Assembly: GCA_028823855.1 (NCBI GenBank)
Contig: JAPPFL010000011.1
Coordinates: 34,046 to 98,045, forward strand
Direction: 5' to 3'
Length of the DNA stretch: 64,000 nucleotides
Source of the DNA: Albidovulum sp.
GTDB taxonomy: Bacteria > Pseudomonadota > Alphaproteobacteria > Rhodobacterales > Rhodobacteraceae
The notes under the pieces are model-generated. The model worked only from the letters and a program-made list of their open reading frames with translations. It had not been told where the DNA came from and did not search any database. The translations under genes and the position numbers were made by a program. This document shows positions 9,836-18,915 of the stretch, piece after piece; position 1 is the stretch's first letter; each line of letters starts with the position of its first letter.

Positions 9836-10014
9836 TCGCGCACGCCGCTGACCGCAGAGAAAAAGCAAAAGCGAAATAGCAGGAAAGGCTAGCAAAGTCG
9901 CAGGCAGGTTTCCGAATCCCTTCGAATTTAGTTGGCCGGGAGTCAAATAAATCAGATTTTCGCTGGCAGTCCGATGTAGGTTGGCGCGTTGAAAAGTTTA
10001 CCGAGGGAAATAAA

Positions 10015-10737
10015 TTAAATCCGGGAAACGGCCTGCATCCAATTGATGTAGACGCGCTCGGCCATCTCGTTGAATTTTCTCATTTCCTGAGCGCATTCGT
10101 CGGCGAGGCGCTTCGCGCCGCCCTCGCCGAACGCTTTGTCGAGAGCGTCGGCGTATTCCGGTATCTCCGCCCAGTTCGCTACCGTGTCGGATTCGACTTC
10201 GACATGAAACTGCACCGAAAAGGCGCGCGTTAGCCATTGCATGGCCTGAACCTTGCACGCTTCAGTTGTAGCAAGGCATTTTGCTCCATCGGGCATCTCC
10301 TGGACCTCGGCGCCGTGCCATTGGAGGCAGCGAAACGTTTCGGGCAAGCCGTCGAAAAATATTCCCGCCTCGCCCTCTTCGGTCAAATGCACGTCCAATA
10401 CGCCGATTTCGGGAACTTTCGCTTTGCCGCATCGTCCGCCCAGCGCCTCCGCCAGCAATTGATGGCCAAGGCAAAGTCCGAGAAACGGCATGCCCTTTTC
10501 CGCTACGGCCGACCGAATGAGTTCCTTTTCCGGACGGAGCCAAGGGTGCAGGTCTTCCTCCCATACATCCATTGGGCCGCCGAGTACCCAAAGCGCGTCG
10601 AAGCCATCCAGGCTCGGCGGTAGATGCTCCCCCTCGTCGAGTTCGACGGCCTCCCAGCTATGGCCGTCCTCGCGAAGAAAGTCCCGGAACTTTCCGGGAT
10701 GCTCAGCTCTCGCGTGCTGCAGAACCAGGATATGCAT
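10015..10737 (-). CDS. Class I glutamine amidotransferase-like protein
   Basis: Cytosolic DJ-1/PfpI-fold glutaminase domain of the GMP-synthase/PuuD type, 240 aa. The catalytic triad is visible: the nucleophile elbow GLCLGHQLL (Cys about 89), and the His and Glu in VQFHVEVE (about 178 and 180). The oxyanion strand LWVLGGPMDV precedes it. Proteins like this release ammonia from glutamine or hydrolyse gamma-glutamyl amides. It is the last gene of the glx/glnT operon, 33 bp after glnT, so it probably hydrolyses a gamma-glutamyl product of GlnT or supplies ammonia. I chose the ATG at 10737 rather than a TTG two codons earlier. The exact substrate is inference. Confidence 0.85.
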   Translation of the reverse strand: MHILVLQHARAEHPGKFRDFLREDGHSWEAVELDEGEHLPPSLDGFDALWVLGGPMDVWEEDLHPWLRPEKELIRSAVAEKGMPFLGLCLGHQLLAEALGGRCGKAKVPEIGVLDVHLTEEGEAGIFFDGLPETFRCLQWHGAEVQEMPDGAKCLATTEACKVQAMQWLTRAFSVQFHVEVESDTVANWAEIPEYADALDKAFGEGGAKRLADECAQEMRKFNEMAERVYINWMQAVSRI

Positions 10738-10770
10738 ATTCAAAGATCCATGTAGGCCTTGCGGTGCCGA

Positions 10771-12072
10771 TCAGATATCCAGCGCGTTCTCGCGCTCCCA
10801 AGCGGAAAAATGCCTCATATATTCGTTCCACTCGTCGTTTTTCAGCTTCGCCAGAGCCGTGCAGAATTCCTCCCCGAAATATTCTCGGGGCATGCCCGCC
10901 TCTTCGAACAAGCGAATCGCGTCAAGCATGTTTAGCGGCAGTTTCGGCGCATCAACGGCGCTTGCCGATTCCGCGTACATGTCAATATCGAGTCGCTTTC
11001 CTGGATCGGCTTTGCTTTTGATGCCATCCAGAGATGCGGCGGCGACAGCGGCTTGTAGCAAGTAGGGGTTCGCGGCTCCGTCCGCCAGCCGCACTTCTAT
11101 GCGGTTGTCGCCCGGAATTCTAATCATGTGCGTCCGATTGTTGCCTCCGTAAGTCACCGTATTGGGCGACCACGTGGCTCCCGAATGCGTGCGAGGCGCA
11201 TTGATGCGCTTGTAGGAATTCACCACGGGATTGGTAATTAGTGCGACCGAGCGGGCGTTGCTCAAAAGGCCGCCGATGCAATGGTAGGCTAACTCCGAAA
11301 GGCCCAGTTCGCCCTGCCCTTTCATCTGGTTCTCGCCGCCCCGGCTCCAGAGCGACAAATGCACGTGGCAGCCGTTGCCTGTCAATAAGGGCATCGGCTT
11401 GGGCATGAACGTGGCTCGCAAGCCGTGCTTTTCCGCAAGTGACTTAACCATGATCTTGAAGAATGTATGTCTGTCGGCCGTCGTCAGCGCATCGGAAAAA
11501 CCCCAGTTCATCTCGAATTGCCCGTTCGCGTCCTCGTGATCGTTTTGGTAAGGCTCCCACTCCAGGGAGAGCATTGCATCGCAAATTTCGGAAATCAGAT
11601 CGTAGCGACGCATCAACGCCTGCTGATCGTAGCAGGGCTTGCCCCGGATATCGGAGGGGTCGGCAAGGGATTCCCCGTCGGGCGATAAAACGAAAAATTC
11701 GGGCTCGACGCCTGACATGACGCTATAGCCAGAGGACTCTGCCGTTTCCAAAACTCTTTTGAGCGTGGCTCTAGGTCCGTGTTCGACCACTTTGCCGTCC
11801 ATGTGGACATCGCTCGGAACCCAACCCACCTCAGGTTTCCAGGGCAGTTGTATCATCCGGTCGATCTCCGGCATGGCGAACATGTCGGGATGCGCCGGCG
11901 TCATGTCCAGATGCGCTGCAAAGCCGGCGAAGCCAGCGCCCTCTTCGATCATATCTTCCATAGCGCTTAGCGGAGCCAACTTAGAACGCACGACTCCGAA
12001 CAAGTCAGTAAAGCTAATCAAAAAATACTTGATGCCTTTAGCTTGAGCCTGCCTAACAAATTCAACGGACAT
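10771..12072 (-). CDS. glnT: GlnT-type glutamine synthetase / gamma-glutamylmethylamide synthetase homologue
   Basis: ATP-dependent ligase joining an amine or ammonia to the gamma-carboxyl of glutamate; cytosolic. 433 aa, typical for the short GlnT/GmaS group. Visible blocks: the beta-grasp N-terminus (KGIKYFLISFTDLFGVVRSK), GVEPEFFVLSPDG (metal-binding Glu), YQNDHEDANGQFEMNW, GNGCHVHLSLW, NSYKRINAPRTHSGATWSPN and the Arg-rich NNRTHMIRIPGDNRIEVRLADG. AAGGAG lies 8 bases before the ATG. It sits 46 bp downstream of glxD in one operon with the glutamate-synthase-like subunits. That is the arrangement of gmaS with mgsABC in methylamine users and of GlnT with GlxBCD in rhizobia; sequence alone does not separate the two activities. 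Confidence 0.9.
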   Translation of the reverse strand: MSVEFVRQAQAKGIKYFLISFTDLFGVVRSKLAPLSAMEDMIEEGAGFAGFAAHLDMTPAHPDMFAMPEIDRMIQLPWKPEVGWVPSDVHMDGKVVEHGPRATLKRVLETAESSGYSVMSGVEPEFFVLSPDGESLADPSDIRGKPCYDQQALMRRYDLISEICDAMLSLEWEPYQNDHEDANGQFEMNWGFSDALTTADRHTFFKIMVKSLAEKHGLRATFMPKPMPLLTGNGCHVHLSLWSRGGENQMKGQGELGLSELAYHCIGGLLSNARSVALITNPVVNSYKRINAPRTHSGATWSPNTVTYGGNNRTHMIRIPGDNRIEVRLADGAANPYLLQAAVAAASLDGIKSKADPGKRLDIDMYAESASAVDAPKLPLNMLDAIRLFEEAGMPREYFGEEFCTALAKLKNDEWNEYMRHFSAWERENALDI

Positions 12073-12118
12073 TTTCTTCTCCTTGCGCCTATCCCGTCTA
12101 AACCGCAGTTGAACAGAA

Positions 12119-13441
12119 CTATCCTGTTTCCTTGCCGGGTATCCAGTTTGTGCCCGCGAGGGGCACGCCCGCCATAGCGGCCGCTTCGACCGTTAATGCC
12201 ACCATGTCGTCGGGCTCCAAGTTGTGCACATGGCTTTTTCCGCATGCCCGAGCCAGCGTCTGAGATTCCATTGCGAGCACTCGCAGGTAGTTCGCAAGCC
12301 GCCTTCCCGCCAAGACCGGATCCAGCCGCGCCGTCAATTCGGGATCTTGAGTTGTGATGCCAGCCGGATCGTTGCCTGCCTGGTAGTCCTCCCAGAAGCC
12401 TGGCGCGGATCCGATTTTCTTGTATTCCTCGTCCAGCGACGGATCCTGGTCGCCAATAGCGATCAATGCCGCCGTACCGATGGAGACGGCGTCGGCGCCC
12501 ATGGCGAGCGCCTTGGCAACGTCTGCCCCCGAACGAATACCTCCTCCCACGACCAGTTGCACTTTTCGATGCATGTCGAAATCGCAAAGGGCTTGAACCG
12601 CTTCCTTGACAGCAACGAGTGTGGGCTGACCCACGTGTTCAATAAATACTTCCTGGGTTGCGGCCGTGCCGCCCTGCATACCGTCGATGACCACCACGTC
12701 GGCGCCCGCTTTGATCGAAAGAGCGGTATCGTAATAGGGTCGCGCCGCGCCGCACTTTACGTAAATCGGCTTTTCCCATCCCGTAATTTCTCTTAATTCG
12801 AGAATCTTGATTGCCAGATCGTCCGGGCCGGTCCAGTCCGGATGGCGGCAAGCGGAGCGCTGGTCGATTCCTTCCGGCAGGCATCGCATTTCGGCAACGC
12901 GGCGCGTGATTTTTTGTCCGAGAAGCATGCCGCCGCCGCCCGGCTTTGCGCCCTGGCCTACGACAACTTCTATAGCGTCGGCCTTGCGAAGGTCGTCGGG
13001 ATTCATTCCGTAGCGAGAAGGCAAGTACTGGTAGACAAGCTTTTCCGAATGCTCCCTCTCCTCCAGGGTCATTCCGCCATCGCCGGTGGTTGTCGAGGTT
13101 CCAGCTTCGCTGGCTCCTCGGCCTAAAGCCTCCTTGGCATTAGCGGAAAGCGACCCGAAGCTCATGCCAGAAATCGTAACCGGGATTTTCAATTCTATGG
13201 GCTTCGAGGCATGCCGAGTGCCCAGCGCGACATCCGTACCGCATCTCTCGCGGTACCCTTCTAGCGGATAGCGCGACATGGACGCGCCTTTCATGAGAAG
13301 GTCGTCGAAGCTGGGAACGCGCCGCTTGGCGCCAAATCCTCTGATCCGGTAGAGCCCTGTAGCGGCTGCGCTCCTAATGTAATCGATAGAGTTGCGATCG
13401 AATGTTTTCGACTCCCGCAGACTCCAGTTATCGCCTGTCAT
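12119..13441 (-). CDS. glxD: FMN-binding glutamate synthase-like subunit (GlxD / MgsC type)
   Basis: 440-aa TIM-barrel flavoprotein corresponding to the synthase domain of GltB. It would use an amino group or amine passed from GlxB/GlxC to form glutamate or N-methylglutamate. Seen: PVTISGMSFGSLSANAKEAL, GDGGMTLEERE, GQGAKPGGGGMLLGQK, PIYVKCGAARPYYDTALSIK, VVIDGMQGGTAATQE and VGGGIRSGADVAKALAMGAD (the FMN phosphate site). The C-terminal region has no CxxxxxCxxxxC cluster, unlike true GltB; this is a feature of the Glx subfamily and not damage. It lies seven bases after glxC and upstream of glnT, so translation is probably coupled. Confidence 0.9.
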   Translation of the reverse strand: MTGDNWSLRESKTFDRNSIDYIRSAAATGLYRIRGFGAKRRVPSFDDLLMKGASMSRYPLEGYRERCGTDVALGTRHASKPIELKIPVTISGMSFGSLSANAKEALGRGASEAGTSTTTGDGGMTLEEREHSEKLVYQYLPSRYGMNPDDLRKADAIEVVVGQGAKPGGGGMLLGQKITRRVAEMRCLPEGIDQRSACRHPDWTGPDDLAIKILELREITGWEKPIYVKCGAARPYYDTALSIKAGADVVVIDGMQGGTAATQEVFIEHVGQPTLVAVKEAVQALCDFDMHRKVQLVVGGGIRSGADVAKALAMGADAVSIGTAALIAIGDQDPSLDEEYKKIGSAPGFWEDYQAGNDPAGITTQDPELTARLDPVLAGRRLANYLRVLAMESQTLARACGKSHVHNLEPDDMVALTVEAAAMAGVPLAGTNWIPGKETG

Positions 13442-13448
13442 CGCCGCC

Positions 13449-14156
13449 TCAGTAGTCGTCCAAGTTCTCTACCTTGAAATTATAAAGGTTTCGGGCAGAC
13501 CCGAATCTCCGGAATTCGCCGGCGTCAACTTTTTCGCAGCCGGATCGGTCCAGCAATTCGCCTAATTCCGCAAGATGTTCGGCACCCATCGGCTTCTCCA
13601 AACAATCCGAACCCAGCGTTCCGACTTGGCCGCGGACATAGATCCGAGCTTCGTAGATTGAATCGCCCAGGGAATCGCCCGCATCTCCCAAAACCACGAG
13701 CCTGCCCGCTTGAGCCATAAACATGCTCATATGCCCGACATTGCCCTTTACGACGATGTCTCCGCCCTTGAGCGAAATCCCGCATCTTGCGGCGGCGTTG
13801 CCGTCTACAACTAAAAGCCCTCCGTGCGCCGTCGCGCCCGCGCATTGGCTGACATCGCCCTCGACCCAAACGAGGCCCGACATCATGTTTTCAGCGACAC
13901 CTTGACCCGCGTTGCCGACCACTCTTACGCGCGCCAACTTGTTCATGCCGGCGCAAAAGTACCCCGCATGGCCCCGGATTTCGACATCGACCGGCGCGTC
14001 GAGCCCGCAGGCAATCGCATGCGCGCCTCCCGGATTAGTCACTTTGAAGTAGCCGCTCTCGCCGCTACCGTTACTGGCTTGGAGCGCGAAGTTGGCTTCG
14101 CGAAGAGTGCGCTCGCATAGATCGATGGTTGCAGCGTTGGACTTAAGCGAATTCAC
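13449..14156 (-). CDS. glxC: GXGXG-domain glutamate synthase-like subunit (GlxC / MgsB type)
   Basis: 235 aa, equivalent to the C-terminal right-handed beta-helix of GltB, which positions the amidotransferase and FMN domains. Repeated G-x-x-G-x-x-x-G turns are evident (VRVVGNAGQGVAENMMSGLV, GLLVVDGNAAARCGISLKGG, IVVKGNVGHMSMFMAQAGRL, GDSIYEARIYVRGQVGTLG). The proposed start is a GTG at 14154-14156 that overlaps the glxB TGA as GTGA; this gives the family N-terminus, whereas an upstream ATG would add a 15-residue tail read out of frame within glxB. It forms a complex subunit with its neighbours GlxB and GlxD. Confidence 0.88.
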   Translation of the reverse strand: MNSLKSNAATIDLCERTLREANFALQASNGSGESGYFKVTNPGGAHAIACGLDAPVDVEIRGHAGYFCAGMNKLARVRVVGNAGQGVAENMMSGLVWVEGDVSQCAGATAHGGLLVVDGNAAARCGISLKGGDIVVKGNVGHMSMFMAQAGRLVVLGDAGDSLGDSIYEARIYVRGQVGTLGSDCLEKPMGAEHLAELGELLDRSGCEKVDAGEFRRFGSARNLYNFKVENLDDY

Positions 14157-15052
14157 GCGGCTTTTTCCCAGTTGTAAACGACGGCAGGCTCCGGTTCCCA
14201 AACCTCCGCCTCATTAATTCCGGGCAGCGATGCCAGGGCCCTGTATTCCGACGCGAATGCGACGAAACCGCTAGTCTCCGCAAGAACGGCGGGCTTGCAG
14301 GCGAATGGATCGCGCAAGACGGCGAAACCGTTTTTGGTGCCGACGACAAATGTGTAAAACCCGTCCAACTCCTTAACGCAGTCCTCCAGGGTCGCCTTGA
14401 GACTTTGCCCGGCAGCCAGCCTGTGTGAAACGAACGCCGCGGCAACCTCGGTGTCGTTTTCGGTCTTGAATTCGATTCCGGCTCTTCTGCGGAGAAGATC
14501 ACGCAGCCTGTTGTGGTTCGACAGGGAACCGTTATGCACTAGGCAAAAGTCCGGCCCGGTGGAAAACGGATGGGATCCGGCAGTGGTAACAGCGCTTTCG
14601 GTTGCCATGCGAGTATGGCCGACGGCGTGCGTGCCGTTCATTTCGGATACCTTGAAAGCCTCCGCGATTTCGGTCGGTAGGCCCGTCTCCTTGTAGATTT
14701 CGATCGACTGGCCCACGCTCATGACTTGAAGGCCGGGGAAATCCGCTTCGAGTTTCCCAATATCGATAGAAACCGAATTGGTAGTCACTACGGCATGCGA
14801 ACCGTTGATTTCGACATTCGCTGTTGCGCCCCGATCGGATTCAGCGTCGCCAAGCAAGGAATCCCAGTCGAAATCCGAACGAGGATGAAACGCCGTAATT
14901 TTCGTTCGACCGCGCTCGCCGCCGCGATAAACCGCCACTCCGGCACTATCCGGTCCCCTGTCGGTCATTTCAATCAGCATCGGCGCGAACATGCCGCCAA
15001 GGGCTTCGCGCATACAAGGGCTTTTGAGAAACAGGCCCACTATACCGCACAT
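14153..15052 (-). CDS. glxB: Class II glutamine amidotransferase subunit (GlxB / MgsA type)
   Basis: 299-aa Ntn-type glutaminase subunit of a split glutamate-synthase-like complex. The N-terminus MCGIVGLF places the catalytic Cys at position 2, exposed after Met removal. Further family blocks are MTDRGPDSAGVAVY, HAVGHTRMATESAVT with the Arg/His glutamine pocket, HPFSTGPDFCLVHNGSLSNH and ENDTEVAAAF. It is the first gene of the glxBCD-glnT-amidotransferase operon; GGAGG lies about 12 bases before the ATG. In the methylamine pathway the homologue MgsA acts on gamma-glutamylmethylamide; in the GlnT context the substrate may be glutamine. Confidence 0.9.
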   Translation of the reverse strand: MCGIVGLFLKSPCMREALGGMFAPMLIEMTDRGPDSAGVAVYRGGERGRTKITAFHPRSDFDWDSLLGDAESDRGATANVEINGSHAVVTTNSVSIDIGKLEADFPGLQVMSVGQSIEIYKETGLPTEIAEAFKVSEMNGTHAVGHTRMATESAVTTAGSHPFSTGPDFCLVHNGSLSNHNRLRDLLRRRAGIEFKTENDTEVAAAFVSHRLAAGQSLKATLEDCVKELDGFYTFVVGTKNGFAVLRDPFACKPAVLAETSGFVAFASEYRALASLPGINEAEVWEPEPAVVYNWEKAA

Positions 15053-15202
15053 AAGCTGCTACCTCCACTTGACGCGGTCTTCCCGAATTCCGGCTGGAGC
15101 CGGCAATACTTGACCGCGCAATCGCCTGCTCAATTGCTCTTGGCGCGAAACTTCACGGGAGTCTCCGCGATCCTTCGCGTGTACTGTTAGTTGCGCAACC
15201 GG

Positions 15203-15502
15203 TCAAGCATTTCGGAATCGGGAGCGACGGCCCGCGTTGCCCGGTTGGCGATCAATAAGAGTTCCTAATCGCCTGGTCTTACTTTTTTCCACTGGACCAA
15301 GGCCACCGATCTTGCCGGTCAAGATGACCTGCTGTCCGAAGGAAACGAGAAAACCTTGCACTGGCACTGCGGCAGTCGGCATTCCCAGTCCGAAACGACG
15401 TGCAGCTTCATCCCCGCCGCGCGGCTCCGCGAAGCCATCCGGCATCGCCCTGCACTCGGTTTCGACGAAGAATGAACCCTTGGTCCACGTCACGGACGGC
15501 AT
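15203..15502 (-). pseudogene. Possible N-terminal relic of an MBL-fold metallo-hydrolase
   Basis: 99 codons with a pattern like the start of secreted or cytosolic metallo-beta-lactamase-fold hydrolases: MPDGFAEP followed by a Gly/Ala-rich linker and AVPVQGFLVSFGQQVILTG (family: vNaFLvrtggrtiLvDtG). The DTG is altered and the zinc-binding HxHxDH block never follows. It lies in the spacer between glxB and the LacI-controlled binding protein. Weak call; it could be chance similarity. Confidence 0.3.
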
Positions 15503-15635
15503 CTAGCGGATAGCGGCCTCGGCGGTTTTTCAGGACGTGCTCCGCCGTATCGCAGAGGAATGGCGAGCCACCGAAAGCAAGGCCAAAAATCCGGTTGGAA
15601 TCGCGAACAAGGCTCGAATAATCGAATTAATTGAT

Positions 15636-15664
15636 TTGACAACTCGACCAAGATTTTTTAACAT
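15636..15664 (+). promoter_or_regulatory. Sigma-70-like promoter of the sugar-binding-protein gene
   Basis: TTGACA at 15636-15641, a 17-bp spacer, and TAACAT at 15659-15664 (4 of 6 to TATAAT). The expected start point, near 15671, is just upstream of the 20-bp operator, so a bound repressor would block early transcription. Confidence 0.6.
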
Positions 15665-15681
15665 GTATCTGTTGCGTGCGT

Positions 15682-15701
15682 AATCGATTGCGTAATCGAT
15701 T
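15682..15701. promoter_or_regulatory. LacI-type operator O1
   Basis: AATCGATTGCGTAATCGATT: two AATCGATT arms around GCGT, with a central CG as in LacI-family sites. It also reads as a tandem GCGTAATCGATT repeat. It sits between the promoter and the ATG at 15769 and closely matches operators at 23781-23800 and 28363-28382. The LacI gene at 25334-26341 is the likely ligand-responsive repressor. Confidence 0.75.
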
Positions 15702-15768
15702 TTCGAGTTTATGCTAAGTGGATTTTTCGTTGGCAAAACTTAAGGATACCAAAAAAGGGAGGTACGCT

Positions 15769-16773
15769 ATGCAAAAGGAATTTCAATTGACGCGCCGCCG
15801 CGCGTTCATTCGAGGATGCGCTCTGGCAATGAGCGTTTCGCTTGCGGGAAGCGTGGCCGGGTTCTCCGGAATGGCATTGGCTTCCGGACACGGAGCGGAA
15901 GGAAAAACAGTCGAGTACATCGCCTTCGGTTTACAGTTTGAGTACCAGGTTGCGCTGGTAGCCGGAATTGAGAAGCGAGCAGCCGAAGAAGGTATGGTGA
16001 TGCGAGTGATCGACGGAAAGGGAGATCCGAATCTTCAAGTGACTCAGGTGCTCGACGCCGTTACCAAGCAGCCGGACGCCCTGTTGATCAACCCGGTCGA
16101 TGCGACGCTTCTCGTAGCCGGAGTAAAGCGCGCAAACGAAGCGGGAATTCCAGTCTTTATCATGGAAAACCCACCGCCCGAGGGCGAATATCTTGGATTT
16201 GTAGATTTCGACAATGAAGCGGGCGGCGCAATGGGCGCGGACGAACTAGCCCGGCTGGTCGGGTCCGAAGGCGTTGTGCTTGAAACACGAGGATCTGTCG
16301 GTTCGGCGCAAGCGCAATTGCGGCACAAGGGATTCAACGACCGGATGGCAGCAGAGTACCCAAGCCTCGAAGTGCGTTCCTAGAACACTGAATGGGTCGC
16401 GGACAACGCGTATTCGATGGTGCTCGACGCTTTCACGCGCAATCCGGACATAAAGGGCGTATTCAGTCACAACGACGAAATGGTTCGAGGCATCGTTTCG
16501 GCTCTGCGTCAGATCGGCAAACTGGTTCCTCCGGGAGAAGACGGCCATGTAGCTGTGGTTGGACTAGACGGCACTCCCCTGGGACTGGACCGAATCCGCG
16601 AAGGCACCCAAGATGCTTCCGTAGGGCAAGATCCGATCGCCATGGGCAACGCGATCTTGGATCAGATGATCGATTACATCAACGGACGCGAATACGAACC
16701 ATCGGCGGTTACGCTGCCCGTCCTGATCAATGCCGAAAACGTGGATGATCCTGCTCACTGGGGGAACTTCTAA
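15769..16773 (+). pseudogene. Ribose-type ABC sugar-binding protein gene with an in-frame amber codon
   Basis: Encodes a periplasmic binding protein of the RbsB type (peripla_BP_4), 334 codons. GGGAGG lies 6 bases before the ATG; the start LTRRRAFIRG plus a hydrophobic core is a Tat-like or Sec signal, cleaved near ALA-SG. Seen: EYIAFGLQFEYQVALVAGIE, AVTKQPDALLINPVDATLL, GIPVFIMENPP, GVVLETRGSVGSAQAQLRHKGF. Codon 205 (16381-16383) is TAG. The same frame then continues without any gap as NTEWVADNAYSMVLDAF, GVFSHNDEMVRGIV, GLDGTPLGLDRIREG, to TAA at 16771. At that place (four residues before the Trp) relatives usually have Gln, so a single CAG-to-TAG change explains it. The second lobe would not be made without suppression. 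Partner ATPase and permease lie on the opposite strand at 18.9-21.5 kb. Confidence 0.85.
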
Positions 16774-16839
16774 TAGTTTAGAGACGTTCCTGCGGAGGCA
16801 ACGCCGCACCGCGAATCAGGTACCTGAGAAATGAATTTG

Positions 16840-16869
16840 GAGCCGGACCGCCTCTGGTCCGGCTCTTTT
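16840..16869 (+). terminator. Rho-independent terminator after the binding-protein gene
   Basis: A perfect 10-bp stem, GAGCCGGACC (16840-16849) with GGTCCGGCTC (16856-16865), a 6-nt loop and TTTT directly after. It lies 67 bp after the TAA of the interrupted binding-protein gene, which therefore appears to be a single-gene transcript. Confidence 0.85.
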
Positions 16870-17966
16870 GAACTCCGGCATTCCTGGCGACCGGGCCGCA
16901 ATCGAGCAGTTCAGTGGACGGAAATTGAAAAGAGCCGGGACAATTCTGCGACCAGTGAAATTCTGATGCCGTGAGTGATCCTAGTCCTGCTTGCAGACGA
17001 AATTCGTACCGGCGCCGTTTCCCGAAACATGTACTTGCTGTCGTCGGCCTTCGTGCTGAATCCGGAGCTACCCCGCAGATTCGCACCCGGTAGCTGAAAT
17101 TCGAATCTTTTGTCGGGCCTCATCTTATTTTCACCCATGGTATAAAGGGATACGCCTGGGCCGCAGCGCAAATTCACTTTGGGGTGCTTGCAGCTGCGGA
17201 TGCCAAAATCGCATTCGTCGCAGAGATTGAAAATTGGCGACCGGAGAGCGGCGAGTACTTCTGATGCCGCTCCAAAGGATACTCAAAGTCGTCGCAGCCG
17301 CAAGTCGATGCAAGTTAAGGCGAACGAACCAAACTTCCGGCCAAGCGCGCGAATCAAACCCGCTCCTTCGCCGCGCAGTCATCCGAATTCCGGGTGGACT
17401 GCGGCGGTTCGCCGACGGCGCGCTCCGCCGTCCTAGCTAAACCATCAGGTTCGACAAAACCAACGTCATTTTCGAAATCTCCGCTAGATCAGGCTTGAAT
17501 TTGGGCACTTGTTCCGACCTCCCGGAAATCGCCGGTCAATTCTGAATCTAGATCCGCATTCGGCGTTCGTTCCGTCCACTCCGCAATTCGGGTTCTATTG
17601 ATGAAGCTAGAAAATCAGCGCCCGGCCGCCGCAAATTCGGTCGCCGGGAACTCAAACTCAGGCAAGATGCAGGGCGAAGCTCTCGGTTAGCGGACCGCTT
17701 TTGGATATGGGCGACCGCTCTCGCTCTTTGGCCGTCGGCAAATCTTATCGAACTCGAAAGCCCGGTAAGCGGAAACACTGACTCCGCGCAGCGAATAACG
17801 ATACTCCGAGAGCGGAGAGCGATTTGAAGGTATCAAAACTCAATCAAATATGATTAGACACTTCCGGGACAACGAACCGCTTGCCTCCGGTTTCCGATCG
17901 GGGCAAGCGAACACTCGATATGTCCAGCGAACCGAGTCGAAAAAGAATTCCAAATGGGAGGGTCAC
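16870..17966. other. Spacer, no gene recognised
   Basis: About 1.1 kb between the terminator and the epimerase gene. Only short frames. A small inverted repeat AATCA-AATA-TGATT (17842-17855) lies 112 bp before the epimerase start and is unlike the three LacI operators; its role is unknown. Confidence 0.5.
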
Positions 17967-18791
17967 TTGAAACTTGCATTCAATACTTGGGTCTATTCGA
18001 GCTTTCCGGTATGGGTTCCCGCCTACCCCCTCGAAGAAGTCATCAGGCGGCTCGCGCACATCGGATACGACGGAATCGAAATAGGCGCCGCGGCACCTCA
18101 CGCCTACCCCGACTACCTAACGCCGACCCGTCGCACGGAGATCAGGTCGATTTTGGATGATGCCGGCCTTGCGTTGGCAAGCATGCTGCCGGCTCCAGGC
18201 GGTGGAGCCGGATTCAATGCAGCATCGGCCAACCCGCTGGAAAGGGCGGCGGCCGTGGATCAATATAGGAAGGTTGCGGACCTATGCGCCGAGTGGGGCG
18301 GAAAAACCCTTCTATACGTCGCCGGCTGGCAGGTATTCGGCACTTCGCGCCGGGACGCATGGAAATGGAGCGTCGATTCACTTGTCGACGTTGCCGAGCA
18401 TGCCGACGAGCTCGGATTGAACGTAGCGGTCGAGCCGACGTCGGCGGACAGCAATCTTGTCGACAGCTGCGATGATGTCATGACGATGATGGCCGAAGTT
18501 GGCAGAGCGAATGTTAAAGCAATGTTCGATACGTACCACACGCTATACCGCAACGAAGTGGCAACCGACTATGTTTACAGGCTAAAGGAAGATTTGGCCC
18601 ATATCCATCTCGCCGATATCGACCGCAATCCTCCGGGAAGCGGCGTGGTCGACTATGTATCGTTGATCGAGTCATTGCGGGACATTGAGTTTGACGGATA
18701 CCTTACGATGGAAATCGGCTTTTCGCGCCGGAACGTCGAACCCGACGATATGGCCCGGCGTGCCTACGACTACATGAAGTCGATCCTCTAG
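17967..18791 (+). CDS. Sugar phosphate isomerase/epimerase-family TIM-barrel enzyme
   Basis: 274-aa xylose-isomerase-like TIM barrel (AP_endonuc_2 family), cytosolic, that would epimerise or isomerise a keto sugar using a divalent metal. The four metal ligands of the D-tagatose 3-epimerase/IolE group are in place: E156 (NVAVEPTSAD), D188 (AMFDTYHTLY), H214 (AHIHLADIDR) and E249 (YLTMEIGF). I chose a TTG start at 17967 because GGGAGG lies 5 bases upstream and it gives the family N-terminus (MKLAFNTWVY); a longer start would add 39 non-conserved residues. It is convergent with the rbsC-type gene, 124 bp away, and belongs by position to the LacI-regulated sugar locus. The reaction is not identifiable; some relatives act on 3-keto sugars. 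Confidence 0.82.
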   Translation: MKLAFNTWVYSSFPVWVPAYPLEEVIRRLAHIGYDGIEIGAAAPHAYPDYLTPTRRTEIRSILDDAGLALASMLPAPGGGAGFNAASANPLERAAAVDQYRKVADLCAEWGGKTLLYVAGWQVFGTSRRDAWKWSVDSLVDVAEHADELGLNVAVEPTSADSNLVDSCDDVMTMMAEVGRANVKAMFDTYHTLYRNEVATDYVYRLKEDLAHIHLADIDRNPPGSGVVDYVSLIESLRDIEFDGYLTMEIGFSRRNVEPDDMARRAYDYMKSIL

Positions 18792-18915
18792 CGGCAGGTA
18801 CGAATTATCGGACGGACGCGGCGACCGTCGCTTTGGAGGCACTCCAGTAAAGCTTGTTTTCGAGCGTCGGCGCTATTGAAAACGCATTAGCGGTTCTTTC
18901 GACGGCGATCGGTAG

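Noticed and set aside
12119..13441. Suspicion that GlxD is damaged because the GltB iron-sulfur cysteines are missing
   Set aside because: The Glx/Mgs subfamily lacks this cluster as a rule and the flanking blocks are intact.
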